NCBI RefSeq assembly: GCF_003668995.1
Contig: NZ_CP033068.1
Location: forward strand, 3,720,001 to 3,784,000
Length of the DNA: 64,000 nucleotides
Reading direction: 5' to 3'
Origin: Flavobacterium sp. 140616W15
GTDB taxonomy: Bacteria > Bacteroidota > Bacteroidia > Flavobacteriales > Flavobacteriaceae
Part shown: positions 43,841 to 53,705 of the stretch, piece after piece
Layout: every line of letters begins with the position of its first letter
Numbering within the stretch: position 1 is the stretch's first letter
Position numbers and translations under genes: made by a program
Notes under the pieces: generated by a model
Databases searched by the model: none
What the model was told of the DNA's origin: nothing
Seen by the model: the letters and a program-made list of their open reading frames with translations, nothing else

Positions 43841-45352
43841 ATGAAAAAAACTTTACTCTATCTATTCTTTTTACTTACATCCTTTAGCTTTTATGCACAA
43901 ATCAGTCCTATTGTGCATTGCGATGGAAATACTTTATTTGATTTAACCAGTCGAGAACCAGAAATAATTGGAGATTTAAAACCCGCCGAAACTACAATTA
44001 GTTATCACCTTAATAGCTATGATGCCAGTAGGGGCGCTTATGCAATTCCAATCCCAACTTCGTTTGAAAGTACAGGTTCATCAACTAGTGTTTATGCCCG
44101 AATTAATAACAAAGGAAATGTTACTGTAAAATCTTTCCTTTTAAACGTTAGCCGTTCTCCTCTTATCTTAAATGCTACCATTAAACATTCCGGATGTTAC
44201 AAATCATTAATAACCTTAAATGCTTCAGGTGGCACCTTTCCATATCAGTATTCAAAAGACGGAGTTACCTATCAAATCGAGAACTATTTTTATAATATGA
44301 TCCCAGGGGCTTATACAGTATATACCAAAGACTCAAATGGCTGCACAAATTCAATAATTATAGTTGTACAAGATATAACGATTCCCCCTTTAGAAGCGAT
44401 AACATTAAATACTATGGTTAGATGTAATGGTGATTCCAACGCAGAAATAACGTCATTTGTATCTGGAGGAACTCCGCCTTATAGTTGTTATATTGAAGAG
44501 AAAATGGATGCTTTTGTGAGTGTATATGAAAATAGCTACACCATTCGTAATATACCTGCTGGCATGTACAGGGTAGTTATTAAAGACGCCATGGGATGTG
44601 CTGTAATGAACCCTATAGAAGTTCAGGAACCTAAAGCACTTACAGCTACTGTTGTAATTACAGACCAAACAATAACGGTTAATGCAACTGGCGGAACTGG
44701 CAAATACAGTTATTCTATAAATCACATGCCTTATCAGTCTGGTAATGTTTTCACAAATATATCTCCAGGAATATATGATGCTTATGTTATAGATGAAAAT
44801 GGATGCATAGTATTAATTACTCAAAATATTGTAAATCCACCTTCACCTCTATTTGAGGGCAAAAAAGCAATTACTTTAAATCTTACTGCGGGACAAACTC
44901 TTGCAGATATTAATGTTTCTGGTACCGGTATTAAATGGTATAGTAATGCTACTTCGCCATCTGGAAAGACTAAAAAGTTAAACGAAACTTTTTTACCATT
45001 ATCAACTGTATTAGTAGACAACACTACTTATTATGCTTCTCAAACTATTAATGATATTGAAAGTAAAGAAAGACTAGCGGTAACTGTAAAGCTTAATACG
45101 TTATCGAATCCTGATTTTGAATTTGGTAGTTTTAAATATCATCCTAATCCTGTAAAAAACATATTAAGTATCGAAAACTCATCGGTAATTGACGAAGTAA
45201 CTCTATTCTCTGTTGCTGGAAAGGTCATTCTCGATAAAAAAATAAATAGTCTGCATTCAGATCTTGATTTATCACATGTAGCAATAGGAATTTATTTCCT
45301 TAAAGTAAAATCTGAAGGTCGCGAAAAAACGATAAAGATTGTAAAAGAATAA
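43841..45352 (+). CDS. T9SS-secreted surface protein with SprB-like repeats
   Basis: A 503-residue protein. Signal peptide at 1-20 (ending SFYAQ). At least three SprB-type beta repeats follow: TLNASGGTFPYQYSKDGVTY, ITSFVSGGTPPYSCYIEEKM and VNATGGTGKYSYSINHMPYQ, each closing with GAYTVYTKDSNGC-like lines. An Ig-like piece (GIKWYSNATSPSGKTK) leads to a type A T9SS sorting domain at ~425-503: FKYHPNPVKNILSIENSSVI, VTLFSVAGKVIL and GIYFLKVKSEGREKTIKIVK. It is exported and attached or released by type IX secretion. Probably an adhesin. Confidence 0.92.
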   Translation: MKKTLLYLFFLLTSFSFYAQISPIVHCDGNTLFDLTSREPEIIGDLKPAETTISYHLNSYDASRGAYAIPIPTSFESTGSSTSVYARINNKGNVTVKSFLLNVSRSPLILNATIKHSGCYKSLITLNASGGTFPYQYSKDGVTYQIENYFYNMIPGAYTVYTKDSNGCTNSIIIVVQDITIPPLEAITLNTMVRCNGDSNAEITSFVSGGTPPYSCYIEEKMDAFVSVYENSYTIRNIPAGMYRVVIKDAMGCAVMNPIEVQEPKALTATVVITDQTITVNATGGTGKYSYSINHMPYQSGNVFTNISPGIYDAYVIDENGCIVLITQNIVNPPSPLFEGKKAITLNLTAGQTLADINVSGTGIKWYSNATSPSGKTKKLNETFLPLSTVLVDNTTYYASQTINDIESKERLAVTVKLNTLSNPDFEFGSFKYHPNPVKNILSIENSSVIDEVTLFSVAGKVILDKKINSLHSDLDLSHVAIGIYFLKVKSEGREKTIKIVKE

Positions 45353-45370
45353 AAATATCAATCAGCATAA

Positions 45371-45405
45371 AAAAAGCCGTCATTTAATAAAAAATGACGG
45401 CTTTT
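45371..45405. terminator. Bidirectional terminator
   Basis: AAAAGCCGTCATTT / AAATGACGGCTTTT hairpin between converging genes (T9SS protein and sucB). Its A- and T-runs suit both directions. Confidence 0.85.
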
Positions 45406-45425
45406 CAATTGAAAATTATTATAAA

Positions 45426-46652
45426 CTATAACTCTAATGCTTTCTTAGGATTGTTATCCATCAATAATTCAACTGGGTTTTCTAATGCTTCTTTAATAGC
45501 AACTAAGAATCCTACTGACTCACGACCATCGATAATTCTGTGGTCATAAGAAAGTGCCACATACATCATTGGGTGAATTTCTACTTTACCATTTACAGCA
45601 ATCGGACGCTCAATAATATTGTGCATTCCTAAGATTCCTGATTGTGGTGGATTGATGATTGGTGTACTTAACATACTTCCGAAAACTCCTCCGTTTGTAA
45701 TTGTAAATGTACCACCTGTCATATCATCAACTGTAATCTGTCCGTCACGCGCTTTAATAGCCAATCTTTTGATTTCTGCTTCTACACCACGGAAAGTCAA
45801 ATTCTCTGCGTTACGAACTACAGGAACCATTAATCCTTTTGGTCCAGATACTGCGATTGAGATATCACAGAAATCATAAGCTACTTTATAGTCACCATCC
45901 ATCATAGAGTTTACGTCTGGATATAATGCTAAAGCTCTTGTTACAGCTTTTGTAAAGAATGACATGAATCCTAAACCTACACCTCCGTGTTTAGCTTTGA
46001 AAGCGTCTTTGTATTCGTTACGCAAGTTGTTTATTGGTGTCATGTTAACTTCATTGAATGTAGTTAACATAGCTGTTTCGTTTTTAGCTGCTACTAATCT
46101 TTCTGCTACTTTACGACGTAACATAGAAAGTTTTGTACGCTCTGAACCACGGTTTCCTCCTGTTGGAGTTCCCATAGAAGGTACTGCATTTAAAGCATCT
46201 TCTTTAGTGATTCTTCCATCTTTACCTGTTCCTGAAACAGTTGAAGCTGTTATATTTTTTTCGTCTAAAATTTTTCTTGCTGCTGGCGATGGCGTCCCAG
46301 ATGCATATGTTGCAGCTGGTGCTGGAGCCGCTTTTGGAGCTTCTGCCTTAACTTCAGCTTTAGGCGCTTCTGCCTTTGGAGCTTCTGCTGCTGGAGCAGA
46401 TCCAGATGGTTTTGCTGCACTAGTATCGATTAAGCATACTACTGCTCCTACTGCTACTGCATCTCCTTCTTCAGCTTTTAATGTGATTGTCCCACTAGCT
46501 TCAGCCGGTAATTCAAGAGTTGCTTTATCAGAATCAACCTCAGCAATAGCCTGGTCTTTTTCTACATAATCTCCGTCTTTTACTAACCAAGTTGCAATTT
46601 CAACTTCTTTTATTGATTCCCCTGGTGATGGGACTTTCATTTCTAAAATCAT
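45426..46652 (-). CDS. sucB: 2-oxoglutarate dehydrogenase E2, dihydrolipoamide succinyltransferase
   Basis: The succinyltransferase core of the 2-oxoglutarate dehydrogenase complex in the TCA cycle. The 408-residue protein has a lipoyl domain at 1-75 with the lipoylated lysine K43 in [13 protein letters not shown], an Ala/Pro/Lys-rich linker, an E1/E3-binding domain (~120-155; [17 protein letters not shown]), then the catalytic domain ending [17 protein letters not shown] with the active-site histidine. It follows sucA by 113 bases on the same strand. The linker explains the large spurious open frame on the other strand. Confidence 0.96.
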   Translation of the reverse strand: MILEMKVPSPGESIKEVEIATWLVKDGDYVEKDQAIAEVDSDKATLELPAEASGTITLKAEEGDAVAVGAVVCLIDTSAAKPSGSAPAAEAPKAEAPKAEVKAEAPKAAPAPAATYASGTPSPAARKILDEKNITASTVSGTGKDGRITKEDALNAVPSMGTPTGGNRGSERTKLSMLRRKVAERLVAAKNETAMLTTFNEVNMTPINNLRNEYKDAFKAKHGGVGLGFMSFFTKAVTRALALYPDVNSMMDGDYKVAYDFCDISIAVSGPKGLMVPVVRNAENLTFRGVEAEIKRLAIKARDGQITVDDMTGGTFTITNGGVFGSMLSTPIINPPQSGILGMHNIIERPIAVNGKVEIHPMMYVALSYDHRIIDGRESVGFLVAIKEALENPVELLMDNNPKKALEL

Positions 46653-46765
46653 GTCTTATTATTTTAAATTATGAATTTATATTTTTAAATTGTTTTGAAA
46701 ACAACTTTCGTTAATTGATTTTTATTCTTTTAGCCCTGATGACAGTAGGTCACGATAGCTCCTTA

Positions 46766-49537
46766 TTATCTGAACAGATTTTTATCAAAAACCATTCTGA
46801 TAGCATCTGCATGACGGCGTTTTGCACGTGTATAACTTCCTGATGCTGGCGCAGCGTATGCTTTTAATGATGCTAATCTCCATTTTACAAGGTCAAAGTT
46901 CATTAACATAAAACTATAAGCTCCCATGTTTTTAGGCTCTTCTTGTGCCCAAACATAATCATCTGCATTAGGGTACTGTGCAATAATTGCTTTTAATTGC
47001 TCAACTGGGAATGGGAATAATTGCTCGATACGAACAACAGCAACATCATTACGTCCATTATTTTCTCTTTCAGCAACTATATCATAGTAGAATTTACCTG
47101 TAACAAAAACTAATGTTTTCACGTCTTTTTTGTTAACCGTATTATCATCTATTGTTTCTTGAAAACTTCCAGTTGCTAATTCCTCTACTGTAGATACACA
47201 TCTTGGATCACGCAATAAACTTTTTGGAGAGAAAACTACCAAAGGTTTACGGAATGTTGTTTTCATTTGTCTTCTCAATAAGTGGAAGAAGTTAGCTGGC
47301 GTTGTACAATCGGCAACATACATGTTTTGTCTTGCACAAAGTTGTAGGTAACGCTCCATTCTTGCTGAAGAGTGCTCTGCTCCTTGTCCTTCGTATCCGT
47401 GTGGTAACAATAAAACAATCCCATTTTGGTTGTTCCATTTGTCTTCTCCACATGAAATATATTGGTCGATCATGATTTGTGCTCCATTTGAGAAATCCCC
47501 AAATTGTGCTTCCCAAATTGTCAATGCATTAGGATTAGCCAAAGCATATCCGTAGTCAAATCCTAAAACTCCGTACTCTGATAATAATGAGTTGAATACC
47601 CCGAATTTCCCTTTTTTGTTCTCAATAGCATTCAATAGAATTACTTCTTCTTCTGAATCTTCTACTTTTACCACTGCATGACGGTGTGAGAATGTACCAC
47701 GCTCTACATCTTGACCAGAAATACGAACATCAAATCCTTCTGTTAATAGTGAACCGTAAGCTAATGCTTCTGCAGTTCCCCAATCGATAGTATTGTTGTC
47801 ATAACCTGTTTTTCTATCAGTAACAATTTTGGTTATTTTGTTAATGAATTTTTTGTCTGATGGTAAACTTGAGATTGTTTTTATGATTGAATCCAATCCT
47901 TCTTTAGCAAAAGTAGTATCAAATTTCTTCAACATCACAACATCTGAAACCTGCTCAAATCCTTTCCATTCATTTTGCATAAATGGTGTAATGATTGTCA
48001 AGTCTTTTTTACGAGATGCTTCAAGGTTTACCTCCATTGTCGATTTGTATTCTTTCTCTAATGCATTTACATAAGTTGCATCGATAATACCTTCTGACAA
48101 TAATTTTTGCGCATAAATATCTCTTGGATTTTGATGCTTAGCAATGATTTTATATAAAACCGGTTGTGTAAAACGAGGTTCGTCACCTTCGTTATGACCG
48201 TATTTTCTGTATCCTAATAAATCAATAAATACATCACGACCAAATGTCATTCTGTAATCTAATGCAAATGAAACGGCATGAACTACAGCTTCTGCATCAT
48301 CTGCATTAACGTGTAATACTGGCGAAAGTGTTACTTTGGCAACATCTGTACAATAAGTAGATGAACGTGCATCAAGGTAATTCGTTGTAAAACCAACTTG
48401 GTTGTTAATTACAATGTGAATTGTTCCTCCAGTTTTATATCCGTCTAATTGTGCCATTTGTATGATCTCGTACAAGATACCTTGTCCTGCTATCGCAGCA
48501 TCACCGTGAACGGCAATAGGTAATACTTTTGAGAAATCATCTGCGTAATATTTATCTTGTTTAGCTCTGGTAATCCCTTCAATAACAGCTCCAACTGTCT
48601 CTAAGTGAGATGGATTTGGCGCTAGGTTAATATTGATATTTTTACCAGCTCTTGTTTTTCTGTCGGCAGTAAGTCCTAAGTGGTATTTTACGTCACCATC
48701 AAAATATTCTTGATCGTAATCTTTACCATCAAATTCTCCGAAGATGTCTTGCGTTGATTTACCAAAGATATTGGCCAATACGTTAAGACGTCCACGGTGA
48801 GCCATACCCATTACAAATTGCTCTACTCCTTTTTCAGCTGCTTTTTCGATTAGAGCATCTAAAGCTGGAATAATTGATTCTCCTCCTTCTAGCGAGAATC
48901 GTTTTTGCCCAACATATTTGGTATGCAAGAAGTTCTCGAAAGAAACTGCTTGATTTAATTTATTTAAGATAACCTTTTTCTCATCTGTAGAGAAATTCGG
49001 CTGATTGTCATTTACTCCAAGTTTGTCCTGAATCCATTTTACAACATTAGGATTACGAATATACATATACTCTACCCCGATATGCTGACAATAAATTGCC
49101 TGAAGTCGTCTCACAATATCTTGCAATGAGCAAGGTGGAACACCAATTACTTTGGCTGCATCGAAAACAGTCGAAAGATCTGCCGATGTAAGTCCAAAAT
49201 TTTCGATGTCTAAAGTTGGTGATGATGTTCTACGATCTCTTACCGGGTTTGTTTTGGTAAACAAGTGACCGCGAGAACGATATCCATCAATCAATTTTAA
49301 TACGTTGAATTCTTTTTGCAATTTTTCAGATACCAAACTACAATCGGTGTTGTTAGCTGCGAATTCAACAATTTGCTGAACTGGTGCTTCGTCGTTGTAA
49401 GTTGTCATTCCAAAATCAAAACCTTGGAAAAAACTTCTCCAGCTTGGCTCTACACTATCTGGGTTTTGTGTATATTGATCGTACAATTGTGCGAAAAACT
49501 CTGTATGCGCTGCATTTAAAAATGAAAACCTATCCAT
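46766..49537 (-). CDS. sucA: 2-oxoglutarate dehydrogenase E1
   Basis: The thiamine diphosphate-dependent decarboxylating subunit of the 2-oxoglutarate dehydrogenase complex. 923 residues from the ATG at 49537 (MDRFSFLNAAHTEFFAQLYD), the usual N-terminus of the family. An upstream in-frame ATG at 49576 is not used. Visible elements: GMAHRGRLNVLANIFGK, the TPP-binding GDAAIAGQGILYEIIQMAQL, INNQVGFTTN, and the transketolase-like C-terminal domain (LLPHGYEGQGAEHSSARMER). It forms one unit with sucB. Confidence 0.96.
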   Translation of the reverse strand: MDRFSFLNAAHTEFFAQLYDQYTQNPDSVEPSWRSFFQGFDFGMTTYNDEAPVQQIVEFAANNTDCSLVSEKLQKEFNVLKLIDGYRSRGHLFTKTNPVRDRRTSSPTLDIENFGLTSADLSTVFDAAKVIGVPPCSLQDIVRRLQAIYCQHIGVEYMYIRNPNVVKWIQDKLGVNDNQPNFSTDEKKVILNKLNQAVSFENFLHTKYVGQKRFSLEGGESIIPALDALIEKAAEKGVEQFVMGMAHRGRLNVLANIFGKSTQDIFGEFDGKDYDQEYFDGDVKYHLGLTADRKTRAGKNININLAPNPSHLETVGAVIEGITRAKQDKYYADDFSKVLPIAVHGDAAIAGQGILYEIIQMAQLDGYKTGGTIHIVINNQVGFTTNYLDARSSTYCTDVAKVTLSPVLHVNADDAEAVVHAVSFALDYRMTFGRDVFIDLLGYRKYGHNEGDEPRFTQPVLYKIIAKHQNPRDIYAQKLLSEGIIDATYVNALEKEYKSTMEVNLEASRKKDLTIITPFMQNEWKGFEQVSDVVMLKKFDTTFAKEGLDSIIKTISSLPSDKKFINKITKIVTDRKTGYDNNTIDWGTAEALAYGSLLTEGFDVRISGQDVERGTFSHRHAVVKVEDSEEEVILLNAIENKKGKFGVFNSLLSEYGVLGFDYGYALANPNALTIWEAQFGDFSNGAQIMIDQYISCGEDKWNNQNGIVLLLPHGYEGQGAEHSSARMERYLQLCARQNMYVADCTTPANFFHLLRRQMKTTFRKPLVVFSPKSLLRDPRCVSTVEELATGSFQETIDDNTVNKKDVKTLVFVTGKFYYDIVAERENNGRNDVAVVRIEQLFPFPVEQLKAIIAQYPNADDYVWAQEEPKNMGAYSFMLMNFDLVKWRLASLKAYAAPASGSYTRAKRRHADAIRMVFDKNLFR

Positions 49538-49573
49538 AATATTAGTGAATATACTTTTTGTTAAATAGAATGG

Positions 49574-49581
49574 CAAAAGTA
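49574..49581 (-). promoter_or_regulatory. Candidate promoter -7 element of sucAB
   Basis: On the minus strand this reads TACTTTTG, matching TAnnTTTG. It ends about 36 bases upstream of the sucA ATG. Confidence 0.5.
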
Positions 49582-49652
49582 CGATAATCGAGTTTATTTA
49601 AATCTTTTTTTTACGTACTTTTACGTAAAAATTTGTTAAAATCCGCTTAACT

Positions 49653-50204
49653 ATGAAGAAAAATCATTTTTCAATCGTTTTCAAATCAATTTTTATCATT
49701 TTGGGTCTATTATTTTCATCTGGTGCAGTTGCACAACAAAAATATTACATTCCACAAAAGCAAAATGATTTCTGGAGCAATGTACAATTTGGTGGTGGAG
49801 TCGGTTTAAGTTTCGGATCTGGATATACCGATATTTCATTATTACCGAGTGCTATTTACAACATTAATCCAATTGTTGCCGTTGGTGTAGGTCTGCAAAT
49901 AGGATATGTATCTTCTAAAAACCAATACTCTTCTTTTCTTTACGGAGGAAGTCTTATCGGATTAGTAAGTCCTATTCCTGAAATTCAGCTTTCGGCAGAA
50001 TTAGAACAAATCAATGTTAATACTGATTATAAATATTTTGGAGAGCCTCGTTTTAGTGACAATTTCTGGAATACATCTTTATATCTAGGTGCAGGTTATC
50101 GAACAGGAAATGTAACTATGGGAGTACGTTATAATGTACTACATGACAATAATAAAAGCATTTATGGAGAAGCTTTTATGCCGTTTGTGAGGGTATATTT
50201 CTAA
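49653..50204 (+). CDS. Outer-membrane beta-barrel protein
   Basis: A 183-residue protein with a signal peptide at 1-27 (ending GAVAQ). The rest is alternating glycine and aromatic strands (FGGGVGLSFGSGYTDISLLP, IVAVGVGLQIGYVSSK, LYLGAGYRTGNVTMGVRYNV) and ends with a terminal phenylalanine (MPFVRVYF), as outer-membrane barrels do. Often found divergent to sucA in Flavobacteria. No function is known beyond the fold. Confidence 0.75.
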   Translation: MKKNHFSIVFKSIFIILGLLFSSGAVAQQKYYIPQKQNDFWSNVQFGGGVGLSFGSGYTDISLLPSAIYNINPIVAVGVGLQIGYVSSKNQYSSFLYGGSLIGLVSPIPEIQLSAELEQINVNTDYKYFGEPRFSDNFWNTSLYLGAGYRTGNVTMGVRYNVLHDNNKSIYGEAFMPFVRVYF

Positions 50205-50250
50205 CTTGAAGTTCCTAAGGTTCTAAGTCGCTGAGTTACTAAGTTTTTAA
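50205..50250. repeat. Short dispersed repeat
   Basis: CCTAAGGTTCTAAGTCGCTGAG is related to text near 50823 (CACTTAGAATCTTAGCGTCT). Such CTAAG-phased words are common in flavobacterial intergenic DNA. Confidence 0.45.
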
Positions 50251-50258
50251 ATACAAAA

Positions 50259-50825
50259 ATGAAGAGATTTTTTTTTATATTAATGGTTGTTTTAATTTCG
50301 AGTTGCAACAATTCTAAGAAAGCTGAAGTCGAAAATCTAAAAGTTGTAAAAAAAGAATTAAGCCCTTTTTTTGATTCAGATAAAATTGATCATTATTATT
50401 TAGAATTTTCCAAAAGAGGATTTGAGCATTTAGTTGGCGAAAATGCACAGGAAATTGAAAAGAAAAAGGAATTCTCCCATTTTTTTTACGGGAATTATCC
50501 AGACAGTATTCCAAAGAAGAGTTTTGAAAAACTTCTCTTAAAGTACAAATACAAAAAATCAATCTTGTCAACCAAGCAAGAAAAAGAAATTCAAAACGTA
50601 TTTAGTGAGAAAGATTCACTGCAAAATAGCGGTTATGCCTGCATTGCAGAATATCGGGATATTTTTATTTTTAAGAAGAAAGAAAAAACTGTAGGGATAG
50701 CAAAAATCTGTTTTAAATGTGGCCGTTTCCAGATTACAGGAAGCAAAATAGATTCTAATGGATTTGGGCTATGGTCCGAATTAGATAGATTAAAAAACAT
50801 TATTCGTCCAGGTAAAAAATCTTAG
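50259..50825 (+). CDS. Hypothetical lipoprotein
   Basis: A 188-residue protein with a lipoprotein signal, lipobox ISSC (C16), then an Asn/Ser-rich linker. The middle (FDSDKIDHYYLEFSKRGFEH) and the end (FKCGRFQITGSKIDSNGFGL) suggest one compact domain. No family recognised. Envelope location is from the lipobox only. Confidence 0.7.
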   Translation: MKRFFFILMVVLISSCNNSKKAEVENLKVVKKELSPFFDSDKIDHYYLEFSKRGFEHLVGENAQEIEKKKEFSHFFYGNYPDSIPKKSFEKLLLKYKYKKSILSTKQEKEIQNVFSEKDSLQNSGYACIAEYRDIFIFKKKEKTVGIAKICFKCGRFQITGSKIDSNGFGLWSELDRLKNIIRPGKKS

Positions 50826-50852
50826 CCACTTAGAATCTTAGCGTCTTCGCCT

Positions 50853-51209
50853 CTATCTGCTATAAAAATTCCTAAACCAAACCTTCTGCCATTCTCTTTT
50901 TAAGATCAAAAAAGAAACTTGTTCAGCTAGGATTACTAAATCAGATCCGTCTAGCTTTTTTATTTCGGCTTCAGAAACATCTATAATATAAAGCAGATTT
51001 AAATACTCGGCAAACTTATACTGAATCATTCGGTATACTTTTTCGTGCATCTGGATCTTAAGTTCTTCTGGAGAAATACTCATCGGAAAATCAATTCCTT
51101 CATTAGCCAAATTAAAATCCTTATTAATTTGTTCGATTAATTTAAGATACAAAGCTTCTTTCTCAGCTTCCTGAAGTAATAGATCTGTATTTTGTGGAGC
51201 TACAAACAT
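50853..51209 (-). CDS. Conserved hypothetical protein
   Basis: A 118-residue mainly helical cytoplasmic protein. Blocks are EEAEKEALYLKLIEQINKDF-like helix (read as LLLQEAEKEALYLKLIEQIN), ISPEELKIQMHEKVYRMIQY and KFAEYLNLLYIIDVSEAEIK. It has no signal peptide. It lies just upstream of the polyprenyl synthase gene's end, with 123 bases of simple repeats between. Function unknown. Confidence 0.7.
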   Translation of the reverse strand: MFVAPQNTDLLLQEAEKEALYLKLIEQINKDFNLANEGIDFPMSISPEELKIQMHEKVYRMIQYKFAEYLNLLYIIDVSEAEIKKLDGSDLVILAEQVSFLILKREWQKVWFRNFYSR

Positions 51210-51284
51210 TTGATTAAAAAATTGAAAGATTTAATGATTGAAAGATTTAAAAATCTGAATCTCAATTAAAATAAAAACCTGATT

Positions 51285-51335
51285 ACTAAAAACTGAAACT
51301 GGAAACTGAACGCTGCAACTGGAAACTGAATACTA
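51285..51335. repeat. Short tandem words AACTGGAAACTGAA
   Basis: AAACTGAAACTGGAAACTGAA and CAACTGGAAACTGAATACT are imperfect tandem copies. No gene. Resembles simple repeats found in other flavobacterial gaps. Confidence 0.5.
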
Positions 51336-52307
51336 AACCTTTCTCCCCATTAAGTTTTCACCAAATGTTCGCAATGACAATTTCTTTTCATCGCTAATAT
51401 CCATTTTATCTAATGTTTTAAAAGCCTCAAGTGTGTACATTTCTATTGCCTCTTGCGTTTCTTTTGAAGCACCCGATGCATTAAAAATATTTTTTGCTAT
51501 CTCTATTTTTTTCGAATTATCCTCAGGTTGTGTTGTAAACAATTCTTTTAATTGCTTTGCGGTCTCTTCATTAGAATGTGCTAATGCTTTTAGATACAAA
51601 TATGTTTTTTTATTTTCAATGATATCTCCACCTACTTGTTTTCCAAAAGTTTCTGGATCTCCAAACGCATCTAAATAATCATCTTGTAACTGGAAAGCCA
51701 AACCTAATTTTAATCCAAAATCATATATTAAATTGGCATTGTCTTCAGATGTTTTAGCCACAATAGCACCCATTTTCATAGCTGCCGCAACCAAAACTGC
51801 CGTTTTATACTCAATCATTTTTAGATATTCAGGAATTGTAACATCATTTCTTTGTTCAAAATCAACATCCAACTGTTGCCCTTCACAAACTTCTAAAGCT
51901 GTTTTACTAAAAAGCTTAGCTAATTCTCTAAAAGTATTTGGTTCATATTGCTCAAAATATTGATATGCCAAAATAAGCATTGCATCACCAGAAAGTATTC
52001 CTGTATTAAGATCCCATTTTTCATGAACTGTTTTTTGTCCTCTTCGCAAAGGAGCATCATCCATTATATCATCATGCACTAATGAAAAGTTATGAAAAAC
52101 TTCGACTGCCATAGCTGCCGGAAGCGCTTGATTGTATGCAACATCAAAAACTTCTGCAGTCATTAATGTTAATACTGGACGCATTCTTTTTCCGCCAAGA
52201 CTTACAATATATTCAATTGGTTCATAAAGATTTTTAGGCTCTTTACTTATGGTTTGTTTTTCTAGATAATCAACAAAAAATTCCTGGTATTGATAAATGG
52301 CATGCAT
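51333..52307 (-). CDS. Polyprenyl (isoprenyl) diphosphate synthase
   Basis: A 324-residue trans-isoprenyl diphosphate synthase. First aspartate-rich motif DDIMD (D79-D80-x-x-D83) in LVHDDIMDDAPLRRGQ, second DDYLD (D209-D210-x-x-D213) in LAFQLQDDYLDAFGD, and the LGGKRMRPVLTLM substrate block. It condenses isopentenyl diphosphate in the cytoplasm. The residues before the first motif (SLVH) are not enough to say whether the product is C15, C20 or longer. Likely serves quinone or lipid carrier synthesis. Confidence 0.9.
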   Translation of the reverse strand: MHAIYQYQEFFVDYLEKQTISKEPKNLYEPIEYIVSLGGKRMRPVLTLMTAEVFDVAYNQALPAAMAVEVFHNFSLVHDDIMDDAPLRRGQKTVHEKWDLNTGILSGDAMLILAYQYFEQYEPNTFRELAKLFSKTALEVCEGQQLDVDFEQRNDVTIPEYLKMIEYKTAVLVAAAMKMGAIVAKTSEDNANLIYDFGLKLGLAFQLQDDYLDAFGDPETFGKQVGGDIIENKKTYLYLKALAHSNEETAKQLKELFTTQPEDNSKKIEIAKNIFNASGASKETQEAIEMYTLEAFKTLDKMDISDEKKLSLRTFGENLMGRKV

Positions 52308-52404
52308 AAAACTAATTTTCGGCTAATTTACGGCATTAAGCCTGCAATGCAAACTCCGTTTCTTAATGAAATGTTAAATAATCAAAAATACTTTGGAAAC
52401 TATT

Positions 52405-52434
52405 TTGGTGTTTAGAGTTTCCGATATACATTTG
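52405..52434 (+). promoter_or_regulatory. Promoter of the yceI-like gene
   Basis: TTG (52405-52407), 19 bases, TACATTTG (52427-52434): a near-ideal Bacteroidota promoter. The start of transcription would give an untranslated leader of about 75 bases. Confidence 0.7.
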
Positions 52435-52516
52435 CACCGAAATTTAACATGTAGAGGCTCTGATCAATTTCCAAATAAACTTGTTAAATCACATTTATTA
52501 ATAAATAATAATACTT

Positions 52517-53038
52517 ATGAAAACACACTGGACAATTGATTCTGCTCAATCTGATGTTTTAATTAAAATGAGACATTCTATCCTTGCTTATTTAGACGGG
52601 TCTATTAATACATTTAATGGTCATGTAGATTTACAAAACAATGAAATAGAGGATGCTACAATAGAATTTTCATTGGATGTAAACAATAGAGAATCCAAAC
52701 TAGAACAAATAAATACTTACCTGAAACTAAATGATTTCTTTGATGTAAACAAATACCCTACGATAAGATTTAAGTCGACATCTTTTCAAAAAGTAAACAA
52801 AAACATCAACTTCTTAAAAGGAGATTTAACGATAAAAGATGTTACAAAAACTGTTGAACTCGATGTAGAATTGGTAGAAACTGATTACTATAATGGCAAC
52901 AAAAAAGTTTCCTTTGAGCTTACAGGTGACATCAACCGTAAAGATTTTGGGTTAGCTTATAATTCATTTAATCACAACAGTGGTTTATCAACTGGACAAG
53001 ACATTAAACTAGTGGCTAATTTAGAATTTTCGATCTAA
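52517..53038 (+). CDS. YceI-family protein
   Basis: A 173-residue lipocalin-like protein that binds isoprenoid-type lipids in characterised relatives. It opens WTIDSAQSDVLIKMRHSILA, has DFFDVNKYPTIRFKSTSF and FLKGDLTIKDVTKTVELDVE, and ends NHNSGLSTGQDIKLVANLEF. It has no signal peptide, so a cytoplasmic location is likely, unlike E. coli YceI. It precedes the TetR gene by 46 bases. A polyprenyl synthase is divergent next door, which is suggestive of shared lipid substrates but unproven. Confidence 0.88.
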   Translation: MKTHWTIDSAQSDVLIKMRHSILAYLDGSINTFNGHVDLQNNEIEDATIEFSLDVNNRESKLEQINTYLKLNDFFDVNKYPTIRFKSTSFQKVNKNINFLKGDLTIKDVTKTVELDVELVETDYYNGNKKVSFELTGDINRKDFGLAYNSFNHNSGLSTGQDIKLVANLEFSI

Positions 53039-53084
53039 AATTTACATTAAATTAAAGTTTTAAAAATAGATTAAGAAAAACGAA

Positions 53085-53684
53085 ATGAAAGAAAAAATTA
53101 TATCAAAAGCGAGTGACTTATTTTTAAGATTGGGTTTTAAAAGTGTTACTATGGATGATATTGCAGGTGAAATGTGCATCTCAAAAAAAACTATTTATAA
53201 GTATTTCTGCAATAAAGAGGTTCTAATTCAAGAAAGTACTTCGGCTGTTCATAAACAAGTTCACGAATTAATTGACTCAATAGTTATTAAAAAACTTAAT
53301 GCAATTGAAGAAAATTTTGAGATTAGACAAACTTTTAAAAATTTATTTCAATCTTCAATTGATACATCGCCAATATACCAATTGAAAAAACACTATCCTG
53401 AAATTTACACTAATTTGATGCGACATGAAATAGATCAATGTAGTCAATATTTTAGAGATAATATCGCTAATGGAATATCACAAAAATTATATCGTGCAGA
53501 CATCAATGTCGATATATATGTAAAATTTTATTACACACTGATATTTCATATAAATGAAAACACAAGCTCTGAAAAAGAAGCGCAACTGGCAGAACTCGAA
53601 GCCTTAGAATACCATACTAGAGCCATGGCAACTCCAGCAGGAATACTAGAACTCGAAAAGCAAATACAAAAAATCAGCAATTAA
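53085..53684 (+). CDS. TetR-family transcriptional regulator
   Basis: A 199-residue regulator. The N-terminal HTH at ~5-48 is clear (ASDLFLRLGFKSVTMDDIAG and EMCISKKTIYKYFCNKEVLI), and the helical C-terminal ligand-binding domain follows. It lies 21 bases upstream of the TolC-like gene and heads the efflux operon, so it is probably the operon's repressor. Confidence 0.92.
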   Translation: MKEKIISKASDLFLRLGFKSVTMDDIAGEMCISKKTIYKYFCNKEVLIQESTSAVHKQVHELIDSIVIKKLNAIEENFEIRQTFKNLFQSSIDTSPIYQLKKHYPEIYTNLMRHEIDQCSQYFRDNIANGISQKLYRADINVDIYVKFYYTLIFHINENTSSEKEAQLAELEALEYHTRAMATPAGILELEKQIQKISN

Positions 53685-53705
53685 TCAATCAGCAATCCAT
53701 AATCC

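Noticed and set aside
45964..46569. Long Ala-rich frame on the plus strand
   Set aside because: Shadow of the Ala/Pro/Lys-rich linker and catalytic part of sucB.
49538..49576. Longer sucA start
   Set aside because: The extension covers the promoter (TACTTTTG at 49574-49581), and MDRFSFL is the family start.
51333..52307. Terpenoid or carotenoid biosynthetic cluster
   Set aside because: Only the isoprenyl diphosphate synthase is present. No cyclase or phytoene synthase lies nearby.
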